Positions 42,916 through 49,320 of a stretch of DNA of 49,320 nt are shown here, piece after piece. Origin of the DNA: Clostridium algoriphilum. GTDB lineage: Bacteria > Bacillota > Clostridia > Clostridiales > Clostridiaceae. The notes below the pieces were generated by a model. The model saw only the letters and a list, made by a program, of their open reading frames with translations. It was not told the DNA's origin and searched no databases. How positions within the stretch are numbered: position 1 is the first letter of the stretch; each line of letters opens with the position of its first letter. The position numbers and the translations under genes are program-made. The stretch lies in contig NZ_JAIZZK010000028.1 of NCBI RefSeq assembly GCF_020443705.1, positions 1 to 49,320 of the forward strand. The letters run 5' to 3'.

Positions 42916-43616
42916 CGAGCAAAATCAGAAAATACAAAACGGTCTGGGCGATGACGAGATTCAGTATATTCAAATTGGCTTCCATCATTTAAGTGCACAT
43001 AATTTTTTACAACCACAACAAAATCATAAAATTTCATATCTAAATTTAATTTATCCGTAGTAGTTGCAGTTTCAACTTGAATTATTTTATTCGCAAATCC
43101 TATTTTTATACTTAATTTTCCTTCAATATATTCATAAATAGATTTCTCTGCAATTTCTTTAGTTAATCCTTGCACTACATCCTTTAAAAAATAATTGATG
43201 TCAAAAATTATTCGATCATCTTCTAAACATCGTACTCTATATATTTTATAAGCTTTTTCCCCTCTAGGTAAATTACTTTTTTTGCTTAGAGCTTCATCAA
43301 TTATAACTTCTTCAAATTTAGGTACCGATGTCACAAATATTTTATTATTAATTTTACTAGCTTCCTTAAAACTAACTAGGCCACCAACAGAAAAAGTAAT
43401 AAAATTATTTTCTAATACAAATACACCCTTTCCATGAAGACTATTAACAAGTCCTTCCTCTGCTAGCATCTCTAAAGCCTTTCTAACAGTACCTCTACTT
43501 ACACCATACTCTTTACAAAAATCATTTTCTGACGGAAGTTTTTCTCCTGCTTTATAACTTCCTTTATGAATTTCATTTTTTATATTATCATATATATCTG
43601 TATATAGTTTTTTCAT
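42906..43616 (-). CDS. treR: TreR, GntR/HutC-family trehalose operon repressor
   Basis: The protein has about 236 residues. It has an N-terminal winged helix (KLPSENDFCKEYGVSRGTVR, EEGLVNSLHGKGVFV) and a UTRA effector domain (from about 85; SIYEYIEGKLSIKIGFANKI, ending RHRPDRFVFSDFARRR). TreR releases its operators when trehalose-6-phosphate binds. ATG 43616 is preceded by GGAGG six bases away. It lies directly upstream of treB and has its own terminator; the two operators lie between. Confidence 0.92.
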   Translation of the reverse strand: MKKLYTDIYDNIKNEIHKGSYKAGEKLPSENDFCKEYGVSRGTVRKALEMLAEEGLVNSLHGKGVFVLENNFITFSVGGLVSFKEASKINNKIFVTSVPKFEEVIIDEALSKKSNLPRGEKAYKIYRVRCLEDDRIIFDINYFLKDVVQGLTKEIAEKSIYEYIEGKLSIKIGFANKIIQVETATTTDKLNLDMKFYDFVVVVKNYVHLNDGSQFEYTESRHRPDRFVFSDFARRR

Positions 43617-43846
43617 TTTAGTCCTCCATAACATAAACTCTTCGTAAAAACTATTATATCATAAAAATACTAAATCTTTTTCCATCCAAACTTAGGTGAA
43701 AATACTCCTGTTAAAGTTATAATAAGATTTATTTTCTCATTTAACATAAAACACATAAGTTGTTCAAGAAGTAGCCCTCTTATGGTGCTAACCAAAACCT
43801 TTTACAATATAGATTTTCAAGTGTTAAATATAAACTCACTTATAAC
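43617..43846. other. treR upstream region
   Basis: A TATAAT at about 43650-43655 on the minus strand (within GATATAATAG) is the likely treR -10 box, with a weak -35. No gene is seen in the rest. Confidence 0.4.
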
Positions 43847-43878
43847 AAAAACACTCCTAAAAATTTAGAAGTGTTTTT
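43847..43878 (-). terminator. Terminator of the GntR/ABC operon
   Basis: AAAAACACT and AGTGTTTTT form a stem with an inner CTAAA/TTTAG pairing; T-runs on both strands allow bidirectional use. Confidence 0.85.
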
Positions 43879-43926
43879 ACAATCTATTCCTATATTAAAT
43901 TTATAATATGTTAGAATTTTATAAAC

Positions 43927-44682
43927 TTATGAAAGATCCAATTTATTATCAATAAGATAGGAAGTATACATGAAAAAGCCAACAAAAGTTAGAATATCAA
44001 ATATGGTACTTGCTATATTAATATTTAATGCCCCACCTGAAACTGAGAAATCAGAACTCAATATATCATTGGAAGATATTGAAAAATTACTAAGGTTAAG
44101 TGTTTGAGGCAGCATCGTTGTAAGTTTAAATGATAGCCAACTTATTACCATAGATAATACTATAAAAATTACAAAAGAACCTATTTTACCTAATTTTTTA
44201 CCTTTTAAAGCCACTTTCCCAATAACCATACAAAAGTAGATAATACTTAGGAACGAAATAATCATAAATATATAGCTCATGGAATAATATATTACTTGAT
44301 TAATTTTAATATTTTTTAGAAAACTGAAGGATATTTTGTCTGTCAAAGTCAAATAGCTCATTAAACCAGATACTAAAACAACAAATGATATTTGTATTAA
44401 AGAGGTTATAAGCCTTGATGCCATTATTGACATTCCAGATTGTGGAAGTGTAAATAGGAGGTATCCTGTGTTTTCGTACAAATACTTACTCATGATTTGT
44501 AATGATGATATAAATATTACTATTGCTGCTCCAATAATTAAGCAGGTAGACAATGCGGGTACTGCTATGTCCCAGTTTCCCTTCTTCGTCATAAGAAGCA
44601 GGTTAGCAATTATAACTGTTATACAAATACCAACTATGGTCATAAAATTTGCTCTTAATTCATATTTTACAAGCTTAAACAT
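43927..44682 (-). CDS. ABC-2 type transporter permease
   Basis: The 251-residue protein has six predicted membrane helices (first at about 15-32), typical of the permease half of a small ABC-2 exporter. It has no ATP-binding motifs. Its ATG overlaps the end of the ATPase gene by one base. With the ATPase and GntR gene it forms a YtrA-like operon of the kind induced by cell-wall-active compounds in Firmicutes. The substrate is not known. Confidence 0.85.
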   Translation of the reverse strand: MFKLVKYELRANFMTIVGICITVIIANLLLMTKKGNWDIAVPALSTCLIIGAAIVIFISSLQIMSKYLYENTGYLLFTLPQSGMSIMASRLITSLIQISFVVLVSGLMSYLTLTDKISFSFLKNIKINQVIYYSMSYIFMIISFLSIIYFCMVIGKVALKGKKLGKIGSFVIFIVLSMVISWLSFKLTTMLPQTLNLSNFSISSNDILSSDFSVSGGALNINIASTIFDILTFVGFFMYTSYLIDNKLDLS

Positions 44683-45377
44683 TATTGAAATACCTCCCTA
44701 TACAATTCATCAATTGATTTTTCTCTTGTCATTCGTAACTCTTCTGCATTACCCTTTAATATTATCTCTCCATCAGATATAAATGCTACATCATCAAAAA
44801 TTCGTTCTATATCATTTACCAGATGTGTAGTAATTATCATGGAACTATTTTCACTAAAGTTACTGACTATAGCATTTAATATTTTTTCTCGAGCTGTAGG
44901 GTCTACTCCACCAAGTGGTTCATCAAGTATATAAAGTTTAGCAGTTCTTGAAAGTACTAATGTAAGCTTTAACTTTTCCTTCATTCCCTTTGATAAACTT
45001 TTTACAGGACTATTTTCATCAAGATTCATAAATTCAAGCAATTCCTTTGACTTCTTTACATCAAAATCAGTATAAAAGTCCTTGAAATACATCACTGCAT
45101 CCTTTACTTTCATCCACTTAAAAAGGTACTCATTATCTGGTAAATAAGAAACTACTGACTTTGTATAAACACCCGGTTTATGGCCATCTACCAATATTTC
45201 TCCTGAAGATGGATGGAGTATGCCTGCAGCTATTTTTAAAAATGTAGTCTTACCGCTACCATTCGGACCAAGAAGTCCTACAATTTTTCCTGGTAATATA
45301 TTAAGATCCACACCACGTAAAGCTTTCTTATTCATATATGACTTACATATTTTCTTAGATTCTAGTATGTTATCCAT
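44682..45377 (-). CDS. ABC transporter ATP-binding protein
   Basis: The 231-residue ATPase has Walker A GPNGSGKTTF, signature LSKGMKEKLKL, Walker B KLYILDEPLGGVD and the switch His in IITTHLVND. The short size and the GGVDP after Walker B fit bacitracin/YtrB-type exporters. It overlaps the GntR gene by eight bases and the permease by one, so all three are translated together. Confidence 0.93.
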   Translation of the reverse strand: MDNILESKKICKSYMNKKALRGVDLNILPGKIVGLLGPNGSGKTTFLKIAAGILHPSSGEILVDGHKPGVYTKSVVSYLPDNEYLFKWMKVKDAVMYFKDFYTDFDVKKSKELLEFMNLDENSPVKSLSKGMKEKLKLTLVLSRTAKLYILDEPLGGVDPTAREKILNAIVSNFSENSSMIITTHLVNDIERIFDDVAFISDGEIILKGNAEELRMTREKSIDELYREVFQ

Positions 45378-45747
45378 TTTGTTTTACCCCCTTAGTTTCA
45401 TTTGAAACAAATTTTATTATTTCATTAGATGTAAAGCCTAAGCTTTTCATTCTAAGTATAAATGAATCTATAACTTCCTTTGCCATATCATTTTTTAAAT
45501 CATCCACCATATTTTTTTCCTCCCCTACGAATGTTCCGGTGCCTCTTTGAGTATATACAATTCCAAGTCTTTCGAGCTCTTGGTAGGATCTTTGAAGTGT
45601 ATTTGGATTAACATTCAAATTAGTTGCCATTTCTCTTACCGATGGTAATTTATTTTTTGCTTTTAGCTTTCCTGTAACTATGTCCATTTTTATTATGTCC
45701 ATAATTTGTAAATATATAGGGGTTTTATCATTAAATTCCTTATCCAT
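45370..45747 (-). CDS. YtrA-subfamily GntR regulator
   Basis: The 125-residue protein has a winged helix (YLQIMDIIKMDIVTGKLKAK, KLPSVREMATNLNVNPNTLQ, ERLGIVYTQRGTGTFV) and only a short C-terminal helix pair, the hallmark of YtrA-type GntR proteins. It is the first gene of the ABC operon and probably represses it. The ATG has AAAGGAG upstream and a good promoter lies about 50 bases before it. Confidence 0.93.
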   Translation of the reverse strand: MDKEFNDKTPIYLQIMDIIKMDIVTGKLKAKNKLPSVREMATNLNVNPNTLQRSYQELERLGIVYTQRGTGTFVGEEKNMVDDLKNDMAKEVIDSFILRMKSLGFTSNEIIKFVSNETKGVKQNG

Positions 45748-45797
45748 GGTTTTAGCTCCTTTCAGAAATTACATTAATGTTCTAGTAACCTATGTTA

Positions 45798-45826
45798 ATA
45801 GTACACAAGAATATTAGGAGTGTCAA
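45798..45826 (-). promoter_or_regulatory. Promoter of the GntR/ABC operon
   Basis: TTGACA (45826-45821), 17 bases, then TACTAT (45803-45798) on the minus strand, about 50 bases upstream of the GntR ATG. Confidence 0.85.
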
Positions 45827-45925
45827 TATAAAAATAGACAATTATGCTATTTATGTTAATATCCTTCAAAAGTATAAAAATCCACTATTTACTAAAAGAA
45901 GTGAATAAAATTTGTACAAATGGTC

Positions 45926-46023
45926 TATAATTTAAATACACCAACCTTAACATAATAATAAGATTAGATTGATTAGTAATAAAATGCTGCATTGGGTTCC
46001 CCCTAAATGCAGTATTTTTATTT
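45926..46023 (+). ncRNA. Possible short transcript ending in an intrinsic terminator
   Basis: A TATAAT at 45926-45931 is followed about 50 bases later by a terminator: ATGCTGCATT pairs with AATGCAGTAT (45984-46015) with an inner GGG/CCC, then TTTTTATTTT. No gene lies in between, so it could be a small RNA or the attenuator of a leader. The -35 element is poor. Confidence 0.35.
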
Positions 46024-46052
46024 TGTAGATATCACCATAAGGAGGTGTTGAT

Positions 46053-46148
46053 ATAAATAAACAAGAACTTCAAACTATTTGTGGTTCCGCAGACTTCTTT
46101 TTTCTGTTTTATGTAAAGCACTATACCTATAGAATTTCACGTAACTAA
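46053..46148 (+). pseudogene. Possible small gene with its start codon lost (ATA)
   Basis: A perfect AAGGAGG (46039-46045) is followed at seven bases by ATA rather than ATG, opening a 31-codon frame (INKQELQTICGSADFFFLFY...) that ends inside the following hairpin. A start mutation in a former small gene is the simplest reading; initiation at ATA would be weak. Confidence 0.3.
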
Positions 46149-46176
46149 GGCACCCTTTGGGGTGCCTTAGTTACGT
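46139..46176. repeat. Perfect 17-bp hairpin with TTTG loop
   Basis: ACGTAACTAAGGCACCC (46139-46155) and its exact complement (46160-46176) form a long, comparatively GC-rich stem. No T-run follows on either strand, so it is not a standard terminator; it may be a protein site, an RNA-stabilising hairpin or a small repeat element. Confidence 0.7.
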
Positions 46177-46362
46177 CAATCATTAAATTACATTGATGTT
46201 ATTTTCCCTCATAATTAAAATGTAGCAGTTCTAATTAATAATGTAATATTTCTACAGTTATCATATATTATAAAATATATTATATGTGCAATAATTTCAT
46301 GTATTATTTAAACTATTATTTCATATTATGTATTATACAGCTACATAAAGGAGCAATGTAAT

Positions 46363-46581
46363 ATGAAAAAAAATGAAAGTAATGGATTTAATATAGAAGA
46401 ACTTCATGCTGCTAAGGCTAGAATGAATGCAATAAAAGAGCTAAAATCTGATATTAAAGAAAAAGCTCAAAGAAAATTAATAATAGCAAGTCTAGTTATA
46501 ATTATTGGATTTGGTCTAGCTTTAACTGTAATAAACCCGTCTGCATTAAACTTCTCATCCTTTTCTTTTAAACCAATATAG
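46363..46581 (+). CDS. Small single-span membrane protein
   Basis: The 72-residue protein has a charged N-terminal half rich in Lys and Glu (ELHAAKARMNAIKELKSDIK) and one membrane helix (about 43-62: IIASLVIIIGFGLALTVI), then a short serine-rich tail. The ATG has AAAGGAG upstream and a terminator overlaps the end. It is probably monocistronic. No family is recognised. Confidence 0.7.
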   Translation: MKKNESNGFNIEELHAAKARMNAIKELKSDIKEKAQRKLIIASLVIIIGFGLALTVINPSALNFSSFSFKPI

Positions 46582-46606
46582 AGAGTACATATGTACTCTA
46601 TTTTTA
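46582..46606 (+). terminator. Terminator of the small membrane protein gene
   Basis: AGAGTACATATGTACTCT is a perfect palindrome directly after the stop, followed by ATTTTTATAG. Confidence 0.85.
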
Positions 46607-46758
46607 TAGATATGAATGATTATTGGCATTACTTAAGTACCCCACTAACTATTCTTAATAAGTTGAAATATAAATAATCTTGTATATATAGCAGACTTTT
46701 AGTGTCACATTGAATTAAGATACATATCATATATTGACGAATGTTAAGGAGCGATTTC

Positions 46759-46857
<99 letters not shown>

Positions 46858-46872
46858 TAAGAACACTAACAT

Positions 46873-46909
46873 AAAAGCAGCGTTGATGTATTTAATCAAT
46901 TCTGCTTTT
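46873..46909 (+). terminator. Hairpin after the polyhistidine gene
   Basis: AAAAGCAG pairs with CTGCTTTT, enclosing TTGAT/ATCAA; the right arm itself ends in a T-run. It is consistent with a terminator of a single-gene transcript. Confidence 0.65.
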
Positions 46910-47140
46910 AAACTTTCGAGAACACATTCTACTATTTTTTGTAAAATTATTATTTCCTAATTTACCCAATAAAAATAACAACTCATTAATTTTAAATTTT
47001 TATCAGTAATGATTTGTGTATTCTTAATGATTATAATATAATATATTTAATAGAATTTATTAAGAAAAGAGTATAGAAAAAAGGAAGTGATAATTTTAGT
47101 GTGTGGTACTTGTAGTACTTAGGCGCACTAGAGATAACAT

Positions 47141-48340
47141 ATGAAGATTGTAGATGTAATAAATCAAATCAATAAGATAGGTGAAGAATCTAAAGATAAA
47201 ATTGCTCCTTTTCAAGTATTAAAAACATTTAAAAGTGGAAGGTCTGAAGCAGGTGTATTTATGGTTGAATATGGGACTGCTAATAAAGTAGGTATTTTAA
47301 AAGTAACTAAAAATGATGACGCAGAAGTATTTCAAAAAGCCTATGGACTAGCTTCAGAAAACAATATGCAAAAGTACATTGCCAAACTTATATCTAGTTA
47401 TAAAATCCATGATAAAAGCAAAGCTATATTGTATGTTAATTTATATGATTTAGCTGGAGATGATATATATAATAGTGAGACGTTTTTGGACAAAATTTTA
47501 AATGAAGATAAACTTAAAAATAACATAATATCAACAATAACTAAGTTTTTATTTACATGGAACAAAGAGCATGTTAAAAAGTACATGTCTCCTATGGAAA
47601 TAGTCAAAAATGAACTTTCATACAGATATATGGATAAAAAATATGTACAAGCTTTTGAATCAATAGGGATAGACAAAAATATAAAATGGATATCTCTAGA
47701 TGGAACGGATATGTTGTTACCTAACCCATATTATTATTTTAACAATGAAAATATGTGGAATAGTTTAACTGTAATGTGTCTTACGGCATATGCGCATGGA
47801 GATTTTCAGGGAGATAATATTATAATAACTGAAGATAAGCCTGTTATAATTGATTTTTGTGACCTAATAGCAAATTGTAATGTGTTCCACGATCTAAGAT
47901 ACCTTGAGTCCATAACCCTTGGAGATTGCTTAGAAATCGATAAAGAATGTGATAGAGAACTTTGGAGTAAAGTATGTGAAAGTTTAAGTTATGGGATAAC
48001 AGAAGTAGATCTTCCCCAAGGACGTGGTATGAGTCTTTTAAGACAATTAGTATCCAAACTTCGTGAAAATGTGAAGTTAATTGTTTCTGACAGTCGTAAC
48101 AGCTTATATGATCCTTCGTTTAATCTAGCCGGCACAGCTTCTGGATTAATTAATATGAGAAAATATGCCAGTGTGAATAAAAAAAAGGCAGCTTTCATAT
48201 ATGCAGCCTTTAACTTAAAAATGTTCATGAGTGATGAAGCAGTTAATATGTATGATCCTAAATTAGATTCGTGTTTAGTTCTTAATTGGAAAAACCCTAA
48301 ACTAGGAAATAACCTAGTTGTGCTACAGCCAACTAACTAA
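47141..48340 (+). CDS. Kinase-fold (aminoglycoside phosphotransferase-like) protein
   Basis: The 399-residue protein has protein-kinase-like landmarks: a glycine-containing N-lobe loop with GVFMVEYG, Lys54 in GILKVTK, the catalytic-loop motif AHGDFQGDN (218-226) and the metal motif IIDFCDL (236-242), followed by FHDLRYLES. The HGDxxxxN/IDFxD pair is typical of aminoglycoside phosphotransferases, and the spacing with 'DLrylE' resembles the TCAD9-type kinases predicted in bacterial ternary conflict systems. It has only a weak ribosome site (GAGA) after a heptapeptide-like mini-frame (47099-47122). The substrate is unknown; no partner genes are adjacent. Confidence 0.65.
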   Translation: MKIVDVINQINKIGEESKDKIAPFQVLKTFKSGRSEAGVFMVEYGTANKVGILKVTKNDDAEVFQKAYGLASENNMQKYIAKLISSYKIHDKSKAILYVNLYDLAGDDIYNSETFLDKILNEDKLKNNIISTITKFLFTWNKEHVKKYMSPMEIVKNELSYRYMDKKYVQAFESIGIDKNIKWISLDGTDMLLPNPYYYFNNENMWNSLTVMCLTAYAHGDFQGDNIIITEDKPVIIDFCDLIANCNVFHDLRYLESITLGDCLEIDKECDRELWSKVCESLSYGITEVDLPQGRGMSLLRQLVSKLRENVKLIVSDSRNSLYDPSFNLAGTASGLINMRKYASVNKKKAAFIYAAFNLKMFMSDEAVNMYDPKLDSCLVLNWKNPKLGNNLVVLQPTN

Positions 48341-48357
48341 TGCATTATATCAAAATT

Positions 48358-48389
48358 AAAAGTGACTATAAGTTCTATAGTCACTTTTT
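48358..48389. terminator. Bidirectional terminator between convergent genes
   Basis: AAAAGTGACTATA pairs with TATAGTCACTTTT around AGTTC, with T-runs on both strands, between the kinase-fold gene and the carbonic anhydrase gene. Confidence 0.92.
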
Positions 48390-48446
48390 ACAGTTTAATT
48401 AAAAAGCCTAAAATATAAACGTTTTCAAATGTCCCATTAGTTCTAA

Positions 48447-49187
48447 TTAATTATTTAGCCATTCAACCTTACCTGTATTTAACATATATTTCGCTTCTAC
48501 TATTTTTATTTTGCCATTTTTTAATTCTTCTTTAATTACTTTTGATTTTTTTATATCACGCGTAGAGTTATTAATATTTTCAATGCTTACTGCTTCAATT
48601 AACTCTTCACCCTGCAAATTTTGAGACTTTATCTTTTTTATAGATGGTTCTATCTTATTTATTATAGCTCCAATATTCCCCTGTCCTTTTTTCCCATTTG
48701 ATTCCACCGCCGCTCCTACAGCGCCACAATGTTCATGTCCCATTACAATTATAAGTGAAGTGTTTAAGTGTTCTACCGCATACTCAACACTTCCGACTTC
48801 AATTTTATCCATGACATTTCCTGCTACACGAATAACAAACAAATCACCAAGTCCCTGATTAAAAATAAGTTCAGGTGGTACACGAGAATCTGAGCAAGTA
48901 ATAACAACTGCAGATGGATTTTGACTGTTTACTAACGTTTCTCGCTTTGCACTACTTAAATCAACTTGCGATAGTTTGTTTTGTTGATATCTTTCATTAC
49001 CCGCTTTTAATAACGCAAGTGAAGCATCTGGTCTTTTTATCTCCGGTAGTTCGCTTACTTTAACTTGCTGTGTTTTAATTGCATTAACAGGTTCACCCAT
49101 GCCAATGATACTTCCATTTAAACCACTTACAATACTTAATGTTACCATAAATACAATAATTGAAATACGTGATAATGTTTTTTTCAT
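48447..49187 (-). CDS. Exported beta-carbonic anhydrase
   Basis: The 246-residue protein begins with a signal peptide or anchor (KKTLSRISIIVFMVTLSIVS). It then has the beta-carbonic anhydrase core: CSDSR (Cys98, Asp100, Arg102) and GHEHCGAVGA (His151, Cys154), giving two cysteines and one histidine as zinc ligands plus the Asp-Arg dyad. It interconverts CO2 and bicarbonate, here probably outside the membrane or on the cell surface. The gene is monocistronic with a good GGAG ribosome site, and a perfect palindrome lies in its upstream region. Confidence 0.93.
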   Translation of the reverse strand: MKKTLSRISIIVFMVTLSIVSGLNGSIIGMGEPVNAIKTQQVKVSELPEIKRPDASLALLKAGNERYQQNKLSQVDLSSAKRETLVNSQNPSAVVITCSDSRVPPELIFNQGLGDLFVIRVAGNVMDKIEVGSVEYAVEHLNTSLIIVMGHEHCGAVGAAVESNGKKGQGNIGAIINKIEPSIKKIKSQNLQGEELIEAVSIENINNSTRDIKKSKVIKEELKNGKIKIVEAKYMLNTGKVEWLNN

Positions 49188-49210
49188 AATATCGTCTCCT
49201 TTGTTTTTAT

Positions 49211-49228
49211 GATAGTGTTAACACTATC
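49211..49228. promoter_or_regulatory. Palindromic operator upstream of the carbonic anhydrase
   Basis: GATAGTGTTAACACTATC is a perfect 18-bp palindrome 24 bases upstream of the start codon, just beyond the ribosome site. A dimeric repressor is the likely ligand; none is encoded next to it in this window. Confidence 0.6.
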
Positions 49229-49320
49229 TTTGTTTTATTTATTTGAATCCTTGCATTAGCAAGGGTTTAAGCTACTTTTATAATAAAAAAAACAATGACC
49301 CCCTCTATTTGTTATAATTG

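Noticed and set aside
47056-47122. Remnant of a PTS EIIB protein (KKEVIILVCGTCST)
   Set aside because: The similarity covers only about 14 residues before a stop and could be chance; there is no further PTS sequence around it.

Overview
The window is very AT-rich DNA with strong Shine-Dalgarno sites (AGGAGG/AAGGAG), frequent TTG and GTG starts, sigma-A promoters and Rho-independent terminators. Together with a Clostridium-style type IV pilus operon, DUF2089/SHOCT-like regulators, a YtrA-type GntR-ABC operon and class II cyclic-di-GMP riboswitches, this points to a member of the Clostridia, probably Clostridium or a close relative. No rRNA, tRNA, CRISPR array, prophage or intact insertion sequence was seen.

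Region 1 (85-14568, minus strand) is an exopolysaccharide locus. Its promoter-proximal part (10471-14568) is a graveyard: a truncated sugar transferase, fragments of a UDP-sugar dehydrogenase in different frames, a GT4 glycosyltransferase with an internal deletion, and a hybrid reading frame joining a glycosyltransferase to the tail of a polysaccharide polymerase. One GT4 gene is intact. The distal part (85-10213) is a compact, apparently intact eight-gene operon: PelF-like GT4, a small unknown protein, a PelG-like membrane protein, a large membrane protein, an ATP-grasp enzyme, a polysaccharide deacetylase, a MurJ/MviN-like flippase and a GT2. It resembles part of the Pel machinery but has no recognisable pelA, B, C, D or E. 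Upstream (14612-14860) lie two tandem RNAs matching the class II cyclic-di-GMP riboswitch, each followed by a terminator.

Region 2 (15107-17910) holds a divergent three-gene regulator-like operon, a lone SIR2-like protein and a DUF3267 membrane protein. Region 3 (18044-27441, minus) is a type IV pilus operon in the order pilB, pilC, pilA, pilM, pilN, pilO-like, PilX-like and two minor prepilins, the last carrying Ig-like (Big2) repeats. It has a clear promoter and a roughly 230-nt leader. No pilT or prepilin peptidase is present here.

Region 4 (27442-39424) is a mixed stretch: an SHOCT-like coiled-coil protein, an amino acid/polyamine permease of visibly higher GC content, a nitrilase-family amidase, an HTH/coiled-coil protein, DedA, a TetR remnant, a small membrane protein, a flavodoxin, a tandem heptamer repeat, and a KdgT-type transporter divergent from a CitA/DcuS-type two-component system. 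Region 5 (39489-43616) is a trehalose operon (treB-treC) with its repressor treR and two operators, one filling the spacer of the treB promoter. Region 6 (43927-49187) has a GntR/ABC-2 operon, a small membrane protein, a 32-residue peptide with a run of 20 histidines, a kinase-fold protein and an exported beta-carbonic anhydrase.

The most coherent theme is surface behaviour. A riboswitch-led polysaccharide locus and a pilus operon sit close together, and cyclic-di-GMP sensing appears to be at the RNA level where canonical Pel systems use the PelD protein.
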